NCBI GenBank assembly: GCA_015698045.1
Contig: BLAL01000050.1
Span: 62,001 to 126,000, forward strand
Direction: 5' to 3'
Origin: Rhizophagus clarus
Taxonomy: Eukaryota; Glomeromycota; Glomeromycetes; Glomerales; Glomeraceae
DNA length: 64,000 bases
Part shown: positions 46,355 to 57,099 of the stretch, piece after piece
How positions within the stretch are numbered: position 1 is the stretch's first letter
How the letters are laid out: the number at the start of each line of letters is the position of its first letter
The notes under the pieces: generated by a model
What the model was told of the DNA's origin: nothing
The model's database searches: none
What the model saw: the letters and a program-made list of their open reading frames with translations, nothing else
Position numbers and translations under genes: made by a program

Positions 46355-47147
46355 GTCTATTTTACCTCCAAGGAGCGTTCTTATAATAAAAACTAATAAA
46401 AAAATATTAGAAATATTCTTAAACAAAATTAAGAAATAAATCCTATTTTTTTGTCTTCAGAAGTCTTCAAAGAGTACTCCTATAAAAAAAAGACAATAGA
46501 GGAATATTAGAAAATGTTCTTAACGAGATTAACAGAAAAAGAAAGGAAATAAACCTTACTTTTTCATCTTCAAAGATCACCAGAAGATGCTCCTATAAAA
46601 AAAAGAAAATAAAAGAATATTAGATAACATTCTTAAACAAAATTAATAAAAAAAAAAATCAAATTCTACCTTTTCGTCTCCAGAAGTCTTCAAGGGGTAT
46701 TCCTATAAAAAAAGACAATAAAAAAAATGTTAGAAAACATTCTTACATGAAATTAATGAAAAAAAGAATCAAACTTTACCTTTTCATCTCCAGAAATCTT
46801 TAGGAAGTATTTTTATAAAAAAAAATAAAAAAGAATGTTAGGAATCATTCTTAAATGAGATTAATGAAAAAAAAAAAATAACTCTTATTTTTTCATCTTC
46901 AGATGTCTCTGAAGGTGTTCCTATAAAAAGAAGATAATAAAAGAATATTAGAAAATGTTCTTACACAAAATTAATAAAAAAAAAGAATCAAATCTACTTT
47001 ATTATTTTCAGAAGTCTCTAAGAGGATACTCCTATAAAAAAGAAAATAAAAGAATGTTAAAAAATATTCTTAAATGAAATTAATAAAAAACAAAAAAAAA
47101 TCCTTTTACTTTTCATTTTTAAGGGTTTATTTTATCTTTATAGTATT
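46355..47147 (-). repeat. Micro-exon-like array C, about eight units of roughly 110 bp
   Basis: On the minus strand a unit runs T-tract, TTTTTATAG, about 33 nt such as GAATACCCCTTGAAGACTTC + TGGAGACGAAAAG, then GTAGAATTTG or GTAAGG. The interval then has ATCTAATATTC before the next T-tract. The segment at 46,665-46,697 encodes EYPLKTSGDEK and, at 33 nt, keeps frame. Several units have mutated donors (AATAGG) or acceptors (ATAAAA). Confidence 0.6.
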
Positions 47148-48025
47148 CCTAAATTAAAAAAATATTAAAAACATTTCTAAGCAAAAAAAATATAAAGAGA
47201 AGAAAATTTTAGTTATTTTATATATATTTTTTAACAATAATCTAAATTAAACTGCAGCCAATAAAATTTATCACATGATAGGGGTGCGTTACAATGCAAG
47301 ATGTGTTAAATAAATTTACTCTTATTAAAATTTTAAGTTTATACAAAAATTTTTATTAATTATCAACTTTTTTAACTTCAAAATCTTCGTAGTTACTATT
47401 GATTAATAATATATCATCTTTATATTATTTTATCTTATCAATGCATTTTTTGACCTAACTATAACTTTAAAAATAATAGTTTATCTTTAATAACAAAAAA
47501 ATTACTACTAAGTATTAATACTAACCACTAGTCGAAAAAGGACAATTCAGTCTAAATTTGACCAGGTCGAATATAAGTCAAATGACGATCTAACCTATGT
47601 CAAATTGAGGCCAATTTTTTTGGCGCATTTAGGGTGCCAATCATCTCAAATTCTGAAAGAAAATTTGACCATCATTTTACCTATATTAGGACATTATTAC
47701 ATATTTATTCAATCCTAAAAAAACTATATTCAACTACTGTATGTAATCCAAATATAATTGATAAATAGGTCAAACTAGAGGTTTTTTAAGGTCGAATAAT
47801 AAAGCATCATTTTGTATTTTATAAGCAAATAAAAACCATTTATTTTATATATATTGATGTATATAGTATATAGTAATATAAGATAATTATATAAACCAAC
47901 CCGCATATGATCAACCATACAATAACCATAAGACTTATAAACCAATCATAATTATATAAACCAAAAAAAAAAATATAAAATATCCAGTTATAATTATATA
48001 ACCAAAAAAAGAAATATAAAATATA

Positions 48026-50301
48026 CTAATAATATTCATCCGCTTTGAAAATTTTATGGAGTTCTTCGTCTTCTGTAACTCTTCCTTTTCCTTTTTGCTT
48101 TTTTTTGGCTTTTTGTTGCTAATATGATACAACATATAATATAAACAAAATTAATTAACAATATTTGCGATGTAAAAATATTAAAATAATTCAACTTACT
48201 GTTGTCAAACTTTTGCCGATTTCATCCAAATCTTCAGGTCTAGTTGAATTCATTTCTGCCAAATTTAACAAGAAATCTGAATATAGCTCTGTTAAATTTG
48301 GTTTTATTAGCACACGATCCTCGTAAGATTGAATCAAATCATCAACCATGTCATCATATTTGCTAACGCTAATTGTTTCATTTGTTTCATCTGTCTCGTA
48401 CATTTTTGTTTTATCGAATGCTCATTCAGGCGCATTCTTGAGAAGTTTACTAGACATAAAGTAAATATCATCATTATAAATTCGCTCCTGTTGCTTTTTT
48501 GTGCGTTAAATATATTCTGCTTTAGGATCTAATACGTCTCGTAAAAGCTGTTTTAACTATTAAAACAAAGATAAACAAATATCGAATAAATATTAAAATA
48601 GGTTAGGAGCAGTAATCACTTTAATACCTCGTCTGAACACCATGACTGATCGTATACATGCAAGAACCGCTTTTTATCAGGCAATTTCTGTCTTGAATCG
48701 TCTTCAGAATCTGATTACTCAATGGAATGACAATTATTCTGTACAAGCATTGGTAATAATTCGTCTTTATCAAATTCCTTTATATTGGTGTCATTTCTTT
48801 CGTATAATTTTATTGCCATCTTTACTCATCTATTTTTTTTCTGTTGAATATATAAAGATTAATTTCAAATGACTAAAAAGAAGTGCATTAAAATAAAATA
48901 CTGCTCATTTCAGACAATCATGTATTTACGTGCATCCTACGGTCAACTTTGTCTAATTGGCCTGATAGTCATTTCCGTTATCTATCTCTTTTATGCTTGT
49001 GAATCAATCGTAACCAGTTTGACAATTGGGTTACAGACGGATTATAATGTCCATTCATTAACCTCTTTAATTCAGGTATCAATTTTTCGTATATCTTTGC
49101 TGTCTGTTTACTAAAAGTCTTGCCATAATACAATCGATATTCTTCAGGTATTTGACCTTTCAAGAGGTTCTTTATTTCGTTCTAAACAATAAGAGGAAAT
49201 AATAAAAGCTGTATATATACATTAACACGATTTGGCTGCAAATAGTCTTGTAAAATTCTTACTCTTGCAGCTGAAGCGGCAACTTCATCAGGCGATTTCT
49301 CTCTCAATTTTAATCTTTTATTGGGGCATTTTGGTGAATATTACTGCAGAGAATCGATAGTCTTTTGAGGTGTGTGAAGTTGCTTGAGCCACTGAAGTTC
49401 TTCTTGGAGAGTTTTATTCTCTTCACATAATTGGTTCAATTCATCACCAAAAATTTCATTAAACTGTCGTAGTAAGGAATTCTCCTCCTCGACCCTATGA
49501 ACACGGTCTTGCAAATTATCTATTTTTTATTTCATTTCTGATACTTTGACCTTTTTCTGATTCAATTCGTTCTGTAGTTGAAGGGTTTCATTTTTTAAAT
49601 TTCCTAGCTCTAAATTACCTATTTTAAATTATAAAGATATGTATCAAATCGTAATGAACAGATGTAATATAATAAATATTAAAATATAACAAAAAATTCA
49701 GTTTACCTGCTTTTTTATTACTTGGTCGAACATTTCTTGATGCTCCTTCTTAATGATGTGAATGGTAACTTTTCAGTACATTAATATTAGGATATCTTTT
49801 AATAATATCAGAAGTTCGTTGAGATTGAGTTTGAGTTTGAATTAATGAGGCTAAAATATCTTGTGAAACAACAAGTCTAAAGAGAGCTGTAGTATTAGTA
49901 TTTAGTGATGTTGGTGTTGAAGCAATATTTCGTGATGTGGCAATATTTCGTGGTGTAGATGAAGCGGTGGTATTAGTTGGTGTTGATGCTCATGGTGTGA
50001 CAATATTTCGTGGTGTAGTATTAGTTGGTGTTGATGCTCGTGATGTGGCAATATTTTGTGGTGTAGTATTAGTTGGTGTTAACGCTCATGATGTGGCAAT
50101 ATTTTGTGGTGTAGTATTAGTTGGTGTTAACGCTCGTGATGTGGCAATATTTCGTGATGTAGATGAAACGGTGGTATTAGTTAGTGTTGGTGTTGAAGCA
50201 ATATTTTGTGGAGAAGTTGATGTTGTATGTGGCGATGGTGTAAACGAACCAGCAATATCTGGTGAAGAAGTATTTGGTTTTGATGGTTTCTTACGAGCCA
50301 T
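48026..50301 (-). pseudogene. Second CACTA gene (TNPA-like position): repeat-rich, coiled-coil protein, broken
   Basis: Reads leftward from MARKKPSKPNTSSPDIAG. Exon 1 contains four to five 16-residue repeats RALTPTNTTPQNIATS (48-bp DNA units), then TSDIIKRYPNINVLKSY. The next exon is a coiled coil (NETLQLQNELNQKKVK, NLQDRVHRVEEENSLLRQ, NKTLQEELQWLKQLHTPQ) followed by KSPDEVAASAARVRILQDYL. Later exons carry GQIPEEYRLYYGKTFSKQ, IPELKRLMNGHYNPSVTQLS, a block ending KLLKNAPE, SVSKYDDMVDDLIQSYEDR and a basic KAKKKQKGKGR tail with stop at 48,026. About eight internal stops occur: TGA at Arg or Trp sites and TAA at Gln sites. I know no domain for it. Its position and repeat content suggest a DNA-binding helper. 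Confidence 0.65.
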
Positions 50302-50409
50302 TATTGTTTTAAAATTATTTTTATTTTTTATTATTATTTTTTAAAAAAGAAAAAAGGGCGATTTTTTGTATGGAATGAGGAAATTGGACCACTATTTATA
50401 TCTATTTCT

Positions 50410-50640
50410 TTACTATCAAATTAGACTTTTAACAATTAACGATCACAAACATTTGTATAAAATTAGACTTTCAATAGGCGTGATCAAATTAGACTTAAAC
50501 TTTCGCATCAAATTAGACTTTTAATTAATTAAACATATATTAAACATATCAAATTAGACTTTCAATCATTAGTCGTTAATGATCAGATTAGACTTAAACT
50601 TTTGCATTAAACTAGACTTTCAATTAATTGAACAGTTAAA
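50410..50640. promoter_or_regulatory. Seven iterons CAAATTAGACTTTCAA in the divergent spacer of the CACTA element
   Basis: The motif (A/T)CAAATTAGACTT(T/A)(C/T/A)AA occurs at about 50,416, 50,459, 50,483, 50,508, 50,548, 50,582 and 50,607, all in the same orientation, spaced about 25-43 bp. It lies between the divergent starts at 50,301 and 50,938. Iterated motifs of this type are bound by helper proteins in known CACTA elements; binding here is inferred. Confidence 0.7.
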
Positions 50641-50937
50641 TTGCATTGAGTGCGTGGTATGGTATATATTTTATTTTTTAAATTTCAGTTTTCGTTTAAT
50701 TTTCTATTCAACTTCTTATGTCTAATTTTTCGTATTCGAATTTGTCTATTTTGTTAATTATACCATCAATATCATTTTAAAACAGAATATAATCACAATA
50801 TCACTAAAAATTCGACATCACTAAAAATTTGATATTAATAAAAAATCACTATTAATTAAATATAACAAAGTATATTATAACTTTATTCAACGTAAAAATC
50901 ATATTACAACTTTATTGTATCTGACTTTTATCAAAAA

Positions 50938-53900
50938 ATGAAAAAAGAGGGAAGAAAACGCATTGCTGCTAATTTTATAGACGAATATAATAATCCTAGT
51001 TCATCGACCTCTGAACAAACATCTACTGAATTTACGATCAGAAAATCAAGAGAGAAGGTTCTGTGCTTTTGCAGCCATTGTAATAGGAAAATGGTCGATT
51101 TACGTACAAAGGAGGAATATGAGCAAACGAATGAGCAAATAACTTCTTTGGAACTATTAAATCGCGATAAGGCTCCAACATCTCAAGAATTAGTAGAATG
51201 GATTGATTTGACAATATCATTAGCAGAACCACAAGATACAACAATGTCTATTGATACACATTCTGATAATGATGGATACGTATGAAGAACAAAATATATA
51301 TTTCTTTCACACAAAAAAAGGACAAAACCAGGCACATTTCGTTGTATCACTGAAGTTGAGCTAGTTGCTGAAGATTCCTCTTATAATGTGCCAGCTGAAT
51401 ATGACACAGATGATATCTACACTAGTGAATCTTCGACACAAGAAGATTTTCCTAATGATGAAGATAACAATTTTTCAGATAATTTTGAAAATTACTCTCA
51501 TCCTATGTTTGACATATCGGATATTTCAGACACACCAGATATTTCAGAATTACCAATAGATGAATTAATTAAAGGGATTTTGATATGGATTATAAAGTTC
51601 AGGTCAAGTCATAACATACCAAATACCGCAATTGAAGAATTAATACAATTTATTAAAATAATATTGAAAGTATGTAAAAATATCAATTATAAATCATTCC
51701 CAAATTCATTGTACATGCTAAGAAAAAAGTTAGGACTTTCCGATCGATTTATGCAGTTTGCAGCCTGCCAAAAATGCCACAAATTATACAAAAAAGAGGA
51801 AATAATATTAAAAGATAATAATACCGTTATGAAATACAGCCATGTCAAATTTCCAAATTCGGCTACAAAGAGATTAAAATAATGTCGTACTCCTTTAGGG
51901 AAGAAAATTTCTTTAAATAATAGTATATCAATTGTTCCTAAATTAATTTATCCGATCTCGAGTATACAACAGCAGCTTTCTAGTATATTTAAGCGGTCAG
52001 GATTTGAAGAATTACTGCGGCATTAGACACGTCATTCAATAATTGACAATGTTCTATCAGATATTTATGACGGCTAAATATGGAAAAATCTTAAGGAATC
52101 GTCTGAACAAGGGTCAAATAACTTTTTCTGACCAGACAAGGCTGATGCTCATCTAGGATTAATGATGAATTTGGATTGGTTCCAGCCTTACAAAGGAATG
52201 ATTTACAGTACAGGTGTAATATACGTAGTAATATGCAATCTACTTCAGAATGTTCGATTTAAGCCTAAAAATATGCTTATACTCAGCATATTACCAGAGC
52301 CCGATGGGGTTAAATTGCATAAAGTTAATTATTATCTTTCGCCAATAATATTGGAATTAGAGTCACTTTGGGAAGGCGTGAATCTTAATTGCACTAATGA
52401 ATGTCCAAATGGCAAAGATATTTGAGCTGCATTAATAATTGCTTTATACGATATTCCTGGAGTTCGAAAATTATGTGGGCATATCTCTGCTCTCGCATTA
52501 TGTCATCGATGCAAAAAAAGGGCCAATAATTACAATTTTGGTGGCATGGCAGATATGAGTGACTGGTTTATCATGAAAGATCCAATAGAGCATCATCAAA
52601 AGGCTTGAAATGGCGATGATGCAAATCTAACGCAGAAAAAAAGAGATTCGTCAAGGTGAATGGCGTAAGGTGGTCTAAAATATTAAGATTCTCGTATTTT
52701 AATCTGATTCAGTTTGTTGTTATAGATCTAATGCACTGCCTTTTTCTAGGAATCACAAAATGAATAACAAAACAAATATGGATCGATAAAGATGTATTAA
52801 CAGAAAAAGCTCTTCAATCAATTCAAAAGAAAAATAGCGAATTTAAGCTACCATTAGATTTGGGACGAATTCCTGGTAAAATTCATTGCAGTGAAGGTTT
52901 TTTTAACTTTACCACTGACCAATGGCACAACTTTTTCCTAATATACGCCACTGTTGTGTTATGAAATCATCTTCCGAATAAAGTTCACAAAATTCTTACG
53001 TATTTCATAAGAGTTTGTACGATTTTGGTTAGACAAATTGTGGAGATTAACGATATGAAAAAAGCCCATGAACTTTTAGTAAAGATAATTAAATTGATCA
53101 AAGAGCATTATGGTAAAGGAAAAATAACGCCAAACCTCCACTTATCATTACATCTATGTGAGTGCTCTTACGATTACAGACCCCTGTATTCATTCTGGTG
53201 CTTTAACTTTAAACGAATAAATGGCGTATTAGGTAATTTAAATTTAAATTCATTTGCTGTGTTGATTTTTTGAATTATATTATTCCATTAAGCAAAGATT
53301 AATAATAAAATATTTATTAGGATCGTTGCCTAATAGTCACTGCTAAATTGAACCTGAACTAATGCGTCAATTGATGACCAAAACACAAATAAATGATATT
53401 ATCAGCTCAAGTTCAGAAGTAACTGGCATCGAATTACTCAATAAACAACCTTCTGTCAGTTCTCTTTTCGAATTTCCAATAAATGAAATATATCAATTTT
53501 TGATGAATTCCAGAAATATATTGGAATCACCAATTACTGGTTGCGAGGAATTTCTGGGTATATTTTTAGCACCGCGATCTGAAGATATTCGTCTTGATGA
53601 ACAAATTTACGATTTACTTATTGAATATTATAAGGATACATATGTAGATTCTATATTCAAAAAACCGTTCACAGAAAATTTACCTAATTTGATGATTGTT
53701 ATCAATAAAGCGAATTGATATGGAAGATATCAAATCATTGCAAAAATTTTTGGATCTGCTGCTGCAATACGACATATTAAGAGCTCATTTGTCTTAGCTA
53801 AATTTATTAATCGTGATGAGAATAGTGTCGATACTTACCTAGGTCAAATCCAATTTTTTTTCGAACATAGCGTTCATTTATCCTCCCATAATTTGACACC

Positions 53901-54156
53901 CAAATTGGCTTATATCAAATGATACAAACTGGCAAATTTAACATCTCGATTCCATTTCAGTATTGACGATGATGTTGAAACTTGTAACGTCAAATTATGG
54001 GAAGATAGTTTCTATTTGAATAGTAGAGACAATATAATCCCAATACACAACATTTTAGGTCAGTTTATACCTGTAAAATATAAAAAATCAGATCGATCTA
54101 ATGCTAGAGAATATTTAGTCGTTATTCCTATAAATAGAAAGTTCCATTTGCGTTGA
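50938..54156 (+). pseudogene. CACTA/Plavaka-type transposase, complete length but broken
   Basis: Starts MKKEGRKRIAANFIDEYNNP. Blocks in order: a zinc-binding C-x-C-x2-C (VLCFCSHCNRKMVDLRT); FRSSHNIPNTAIEELIQFIK; a C-x2-C finger (FAACQKCHKLYKKEE); CRTPLGKKI; PDKADAHLGLMMNLDWFQPY and IYVVICNLLQNVRF (catalytic tnp2-type domain); ILSILPEPDGVK; AALIIALYDIPGVRKLCGH; VVIDLMHCLFLGI; GRIPGKIHCSEGFFNFTTDQ; YGKGKITPNLHLSLHLCEC; FWCFNFKRINGVLG; RKFHLR at the end. One GT-AG intron is at about 53,233-53,320. Roughly fourteen stops interrupt it. Most are TGA at conserved Trp positions (NNFF-PDK, ITK-ITK, VVL-NHLP, YIK-YKLA), one is TGA at an expected Arg (GKDI-AAL), one TAG replaces Trp (LLRH-TRH), and several TAA replace Gln. 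Confidence 0.85.
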
Positions 54157-54494
54157 TTTAATATAACATTTATACTAGTCTGAATTGTTTAAACATTTTT
54201 TAACAAATATTGTATTATTGTTTTTTATTATACTTAATAATATTAATATAGTAAATATATTATAACCATTATTTAATATAGAAAAGTGAATACAATTCGG
54301 CCATTATTCGTGTGAAGCTGAACATAGTTTAATTTTTATTATACGCAATTTGACCATCATTCGGCAGGATCAAATCAGAGTTGAATATAGATTGAATTGC
54401 ATATCATTACTAATTTAGGTCAATTTTTTTAAAAATTGGCCAAATCTAGACCAGATTTTTTGGAGGCCGAATATTCCTTTTTCAACTAGTGAAC

Positions 54495-55085
54495 TGATAA
54501 TAATTATGTGACCAATCTCTTTTTTTAATTAATCATGACTTTTTATCATAAGGATACATTTTTATTATATTTAGTAACTATGTACACAACTGTTATCTCC
54601 CTAATATCAAAAATTGTAGCAATCTCCTTGTATAGTAGCAATTTCTGATGTTGCTTCTAGCATTGTTAATTATCTAAAAAATATTAAAAAACATGAATAC
54701 AGTTATTCCTTTCTACAATAAACCTCAATATAATGAAAAATATTATATAATGAATTGTTGATGTGAGACAGATATTAACATATAAAAAAACTCTTGATTA
54801 ACCAAATTTTATTAATTATGGATTGTATACCATTATACAAAGTAAAGTTACAAAATAACATATATAAAAATAACCCTTTTTATAACAAATTTTTTTATAA
54901 CAAAATTTTTTTCCAGTAAAATGAAAATTACTACGCTGATATACCAATAGCCTTATGATCATTTAATAAAAGGATAATTTTTTTAAAATACATGATATAT
55001 AAAAGACACAGAATGCTTTTATAAGATATTTAGCAAATCATTTTAATAATGTCGAAATATTAAATTTTGTTATTGATTTCATTAG
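54495..55085. other. AT-rich non-coding stretch
   Basis: No gene or repeat family recognised. Confidence 0.3.
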
Positions 55086-55097
55086 CTTTGCATTTAC

Positions 55098-55800
55098 ATA
55101 TCAGAGTTAACTTCATCTAGCATTCCTATAAAAATAAAAGTAAGAAGTTTTTTAAAAAAAATAATAATAACATATCTCTCAGCCCTTTCTTACCTTAATT
55201 CCAAAAGTCTGGTCATATTTTTATCTGATAACACTATAAAAAAGAAAAAAAAACTGATTAATTAGAAATAATAATGAAAAACACTTTTTCCAATCTCCCT
55301 TACCTTAATTCTAAAAGTCTAGTGTACTTTTCATCTAGTAATACTACAAAAAAGAAAAAAAAATTAAATAACTTGATTAATTAGAAACAATGTCGAAAAA
55401 CACTTTTCCAACCCTTCCTTACCTTAATTCTAAAAGTCCAGTCATATTTTTCATTTGGCAACACTATAAAAAAGAAAAATAAATAAATAATTAGAAAAAT
55501 CAACAAAAAACACCTTTTGCAAACCCTCTTTACCTTAATTCCAAAAGTCTGGTTATGCTTTTTATTTGGCAATATTATAAAAAAGAAAAAAAATTAAATA
55601 ATTAAAAATAATGACAAAAAACACTTTTCCCAATTTTCTTTACCTTAATTTCATAAATCCAATCATATTTTTCATCTGGCAACATTACAAAAAAAAAAAG
55701 TAAATAAATAGAAAAAATACTAAAAAACACCTCCCTCAAACCTCTTTTATTTTAACTTAATTTCAAAAATCTGGTCATGTTTTTCATCTGGTAATATTAC
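55098..55800 (-). repeat. Micro-exon-like array B, six to seven units
   Basis: Same family as array A. On the minus strand, segments of about 40 nt (for example 55,423-55,463, 55,304-55,343, 55,194-55,233) start TGTTGCCAAATGAAAAATAT or similar and end GGAATTAAG before GTAAGGAAGGG. They follow T-tracts ending TTTTTTATAG. The encoded peptide is LPNEKYDWTFRIK in one unit and close to LPDEKHDQTFGIK in others. A different leading unit (55,098-55,125) has GTAAATGC as donor. Sequence beyond the array (55,830-55,940) also matches the 27.84-27.95 kb flank of array A, so both derive from one ancestral repeat. Confidence 0.65.
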
Positions 55801-56900
55801 AAAAAAAAAAATAAATTTTTTTTTTAGATCAGATATTCAGATTATCTGATAGATTGGCAAATCACATGATCATGCTTTTATACCAGATAATTCATTATAC
55901 TATACCAAATAACTTGTTATAATGTTAACAAATTTTTTATAATGAAAGTCTTATCAGCCTAGACATTTACTTCATTATATTGAAGTGTGACTATAAACAT
56001 TTTTTTTTATTACTAGTTAAAAAGCTTTAGTCATACTTCAAGCTATTCATAGAAAAAAAAAAGTATATTTTATTAATAAAATTAAAGCTTAAACCTGTTT
56101 CTGCATTGTATATAATTTATATACTCATATGATTTGACTATCAATTTTTGTATAATACTACTAACTTAGGTAATAATTTTTATATATCAACTTTTTTGCA
56201 CTAGACCATATTAAAAATATAATTTACTATTATTAAATTTTTTATTAAAATGAATCCAATAATAATAACTAATAAATTCATTAAAATTCAATTACTGAAT
56301 TGCTTAAAAATAAGAATATGTTAGTTAAGAAATTTTAAAAATATTTTTAGTGTCAATCATTAGGTTTATAAATATATATATATGTTGATCATTTAACTTA
56401 ATAATTACAGTATATGTTAAACTTTATATATAAATTCTATATAAACTTAAATATAAATCATATAAAAAATATTTAGAATTCTATTAAGTTTATTGCTTAT
56501 ATATAAATTATTTTTAAAAAAATTATTTTTATTTAAAATTATTTTGTTTTTAAATTGTTTAATAATTTTTTTCTAAAATGCAGAATTAAAATCATATTAA
56601 ATTTATTACAATTTTTTATAATTTTAAATATATTTAATTTCTAATACTTTATATATAAATATTATATATTAAATTAATTATTACTTTATTGTATAATTTT
56701 AATTAATTTTATAAAGATTTATAAAAATAAAATTTTACTAATTATTTAATAATTTTAGTATTTAAATCCATTAAATATTAATTAAAATTACAATTTAATA
56801 TAATAATATAAATTTAATATATATAAATTATATATTAAATTATATGAAAATTTTTATTTGTACACGGTGTATTTGAACACTGTATCACATGATTTTATAA
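55801..56900. other. AT-rich non-coding stretch
   Basis: The first 140 bp match the flank of array A (27,840-27,950). After about 56,000 only very AT-rich sequence is visible, with many TTTATATATAAAT words. Confidence 0.35.
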
Positions 56901-56908
56901 ATGTTAAT

Positions 56909-57071
56909 CAGTGTTTGAAATTTAAAATAAAAAAAAATTGTATTTTTATGCGGAACTTTCATTTGCTATGTGCGGCATTATATAAAATTATAAAAAAATG
57001 CACTTCTTAATATGTGGAAATTTAAAAGGAATGTGCGTATGCACATTCTGCACATTGAATTTCAAACACTG
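56909..57071. mobile_element. 163-bp hAT-like MITE with perfect 8-bp duplication
   Basis: Inverted ends CAGTGTTTGAAATT (left) and CAGTGTTTGAAATTC (right, inverted). ATGTTAAT flanks both sides (56,901-56,908; 57,072-57,079). The interior has a small palindrome, TGTGCGTATGCACA. No ORF. Confidence 0.85.
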
Positions 57072-57099
57072 ATGTTAATGCAATATATAAGAAAATTAT

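Larger units (their letters stand above)
45981..47301. mobile_element. Inverted-repeat element containing micro-exon array C (partly resolved)
   Basis: TCTTGCATTATAA (left, 45,981) and, inverted, TCTTGCATTGTAA (right, ends 47,301) continue inward, after a 172-bp insertion on the left, into CACCTCCTATCATATG versus CACCCCTATCATGTG. Similarity also extends outward (TTTATTTAATACAC versus TTTATTTAACACA), so the true ends lie further out. The 44,579 element would then be inserted in its left arm. Superfamily uncertain. Confidence 0.55.
47526..54491. mobile_element. Complete CACTA-superfamily transposon (6,966 bp) with two divergent genes
   Basis: The left end CACTAGTCGAAAAAGGACAA and the inverted right end CACTAGTTGAAAAAGGAATA begin with the CACTA signature. 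The 3-bp flank AAC occurs on both sides (47,523-47,525; 54,492-54,494), the expected duplication length. Both ends contain GGCCGAAT/TTGGCC-like subterminal words. Inside are a leftward gene (50,301 to 48,026) and a rightward transposase (50,938 to 54,156), separated by a spacer with seven iterons. The two-gene layout parallels plant En/Spm (TNPA/TNPD); that parallel is inference. Both genes carry stops, so this copy is not autonomous. Confidence 0.9.

Noticed and set aside
48642..49114. Two plus-strand frames with apparent membrane segments
   Set aside because: Opposite strand of exons of the leftward CACTA gene, which continue across stops at expected residues.
49937..50344. 135-codon plus-strand frame with VLVGVDA repeats
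   Set aside because: Antisense of the 48-bp repeats in the leftward CACTA gene.
11816..54156. TGA reassigned to tryptophan
   Set aside because: Many TGA codons stand at conserved Trp sites, but TAA at Gln and TAG at Trp also occur in the same genes, and intact host genes use TGG for Trp. Decay is the simpler reading.
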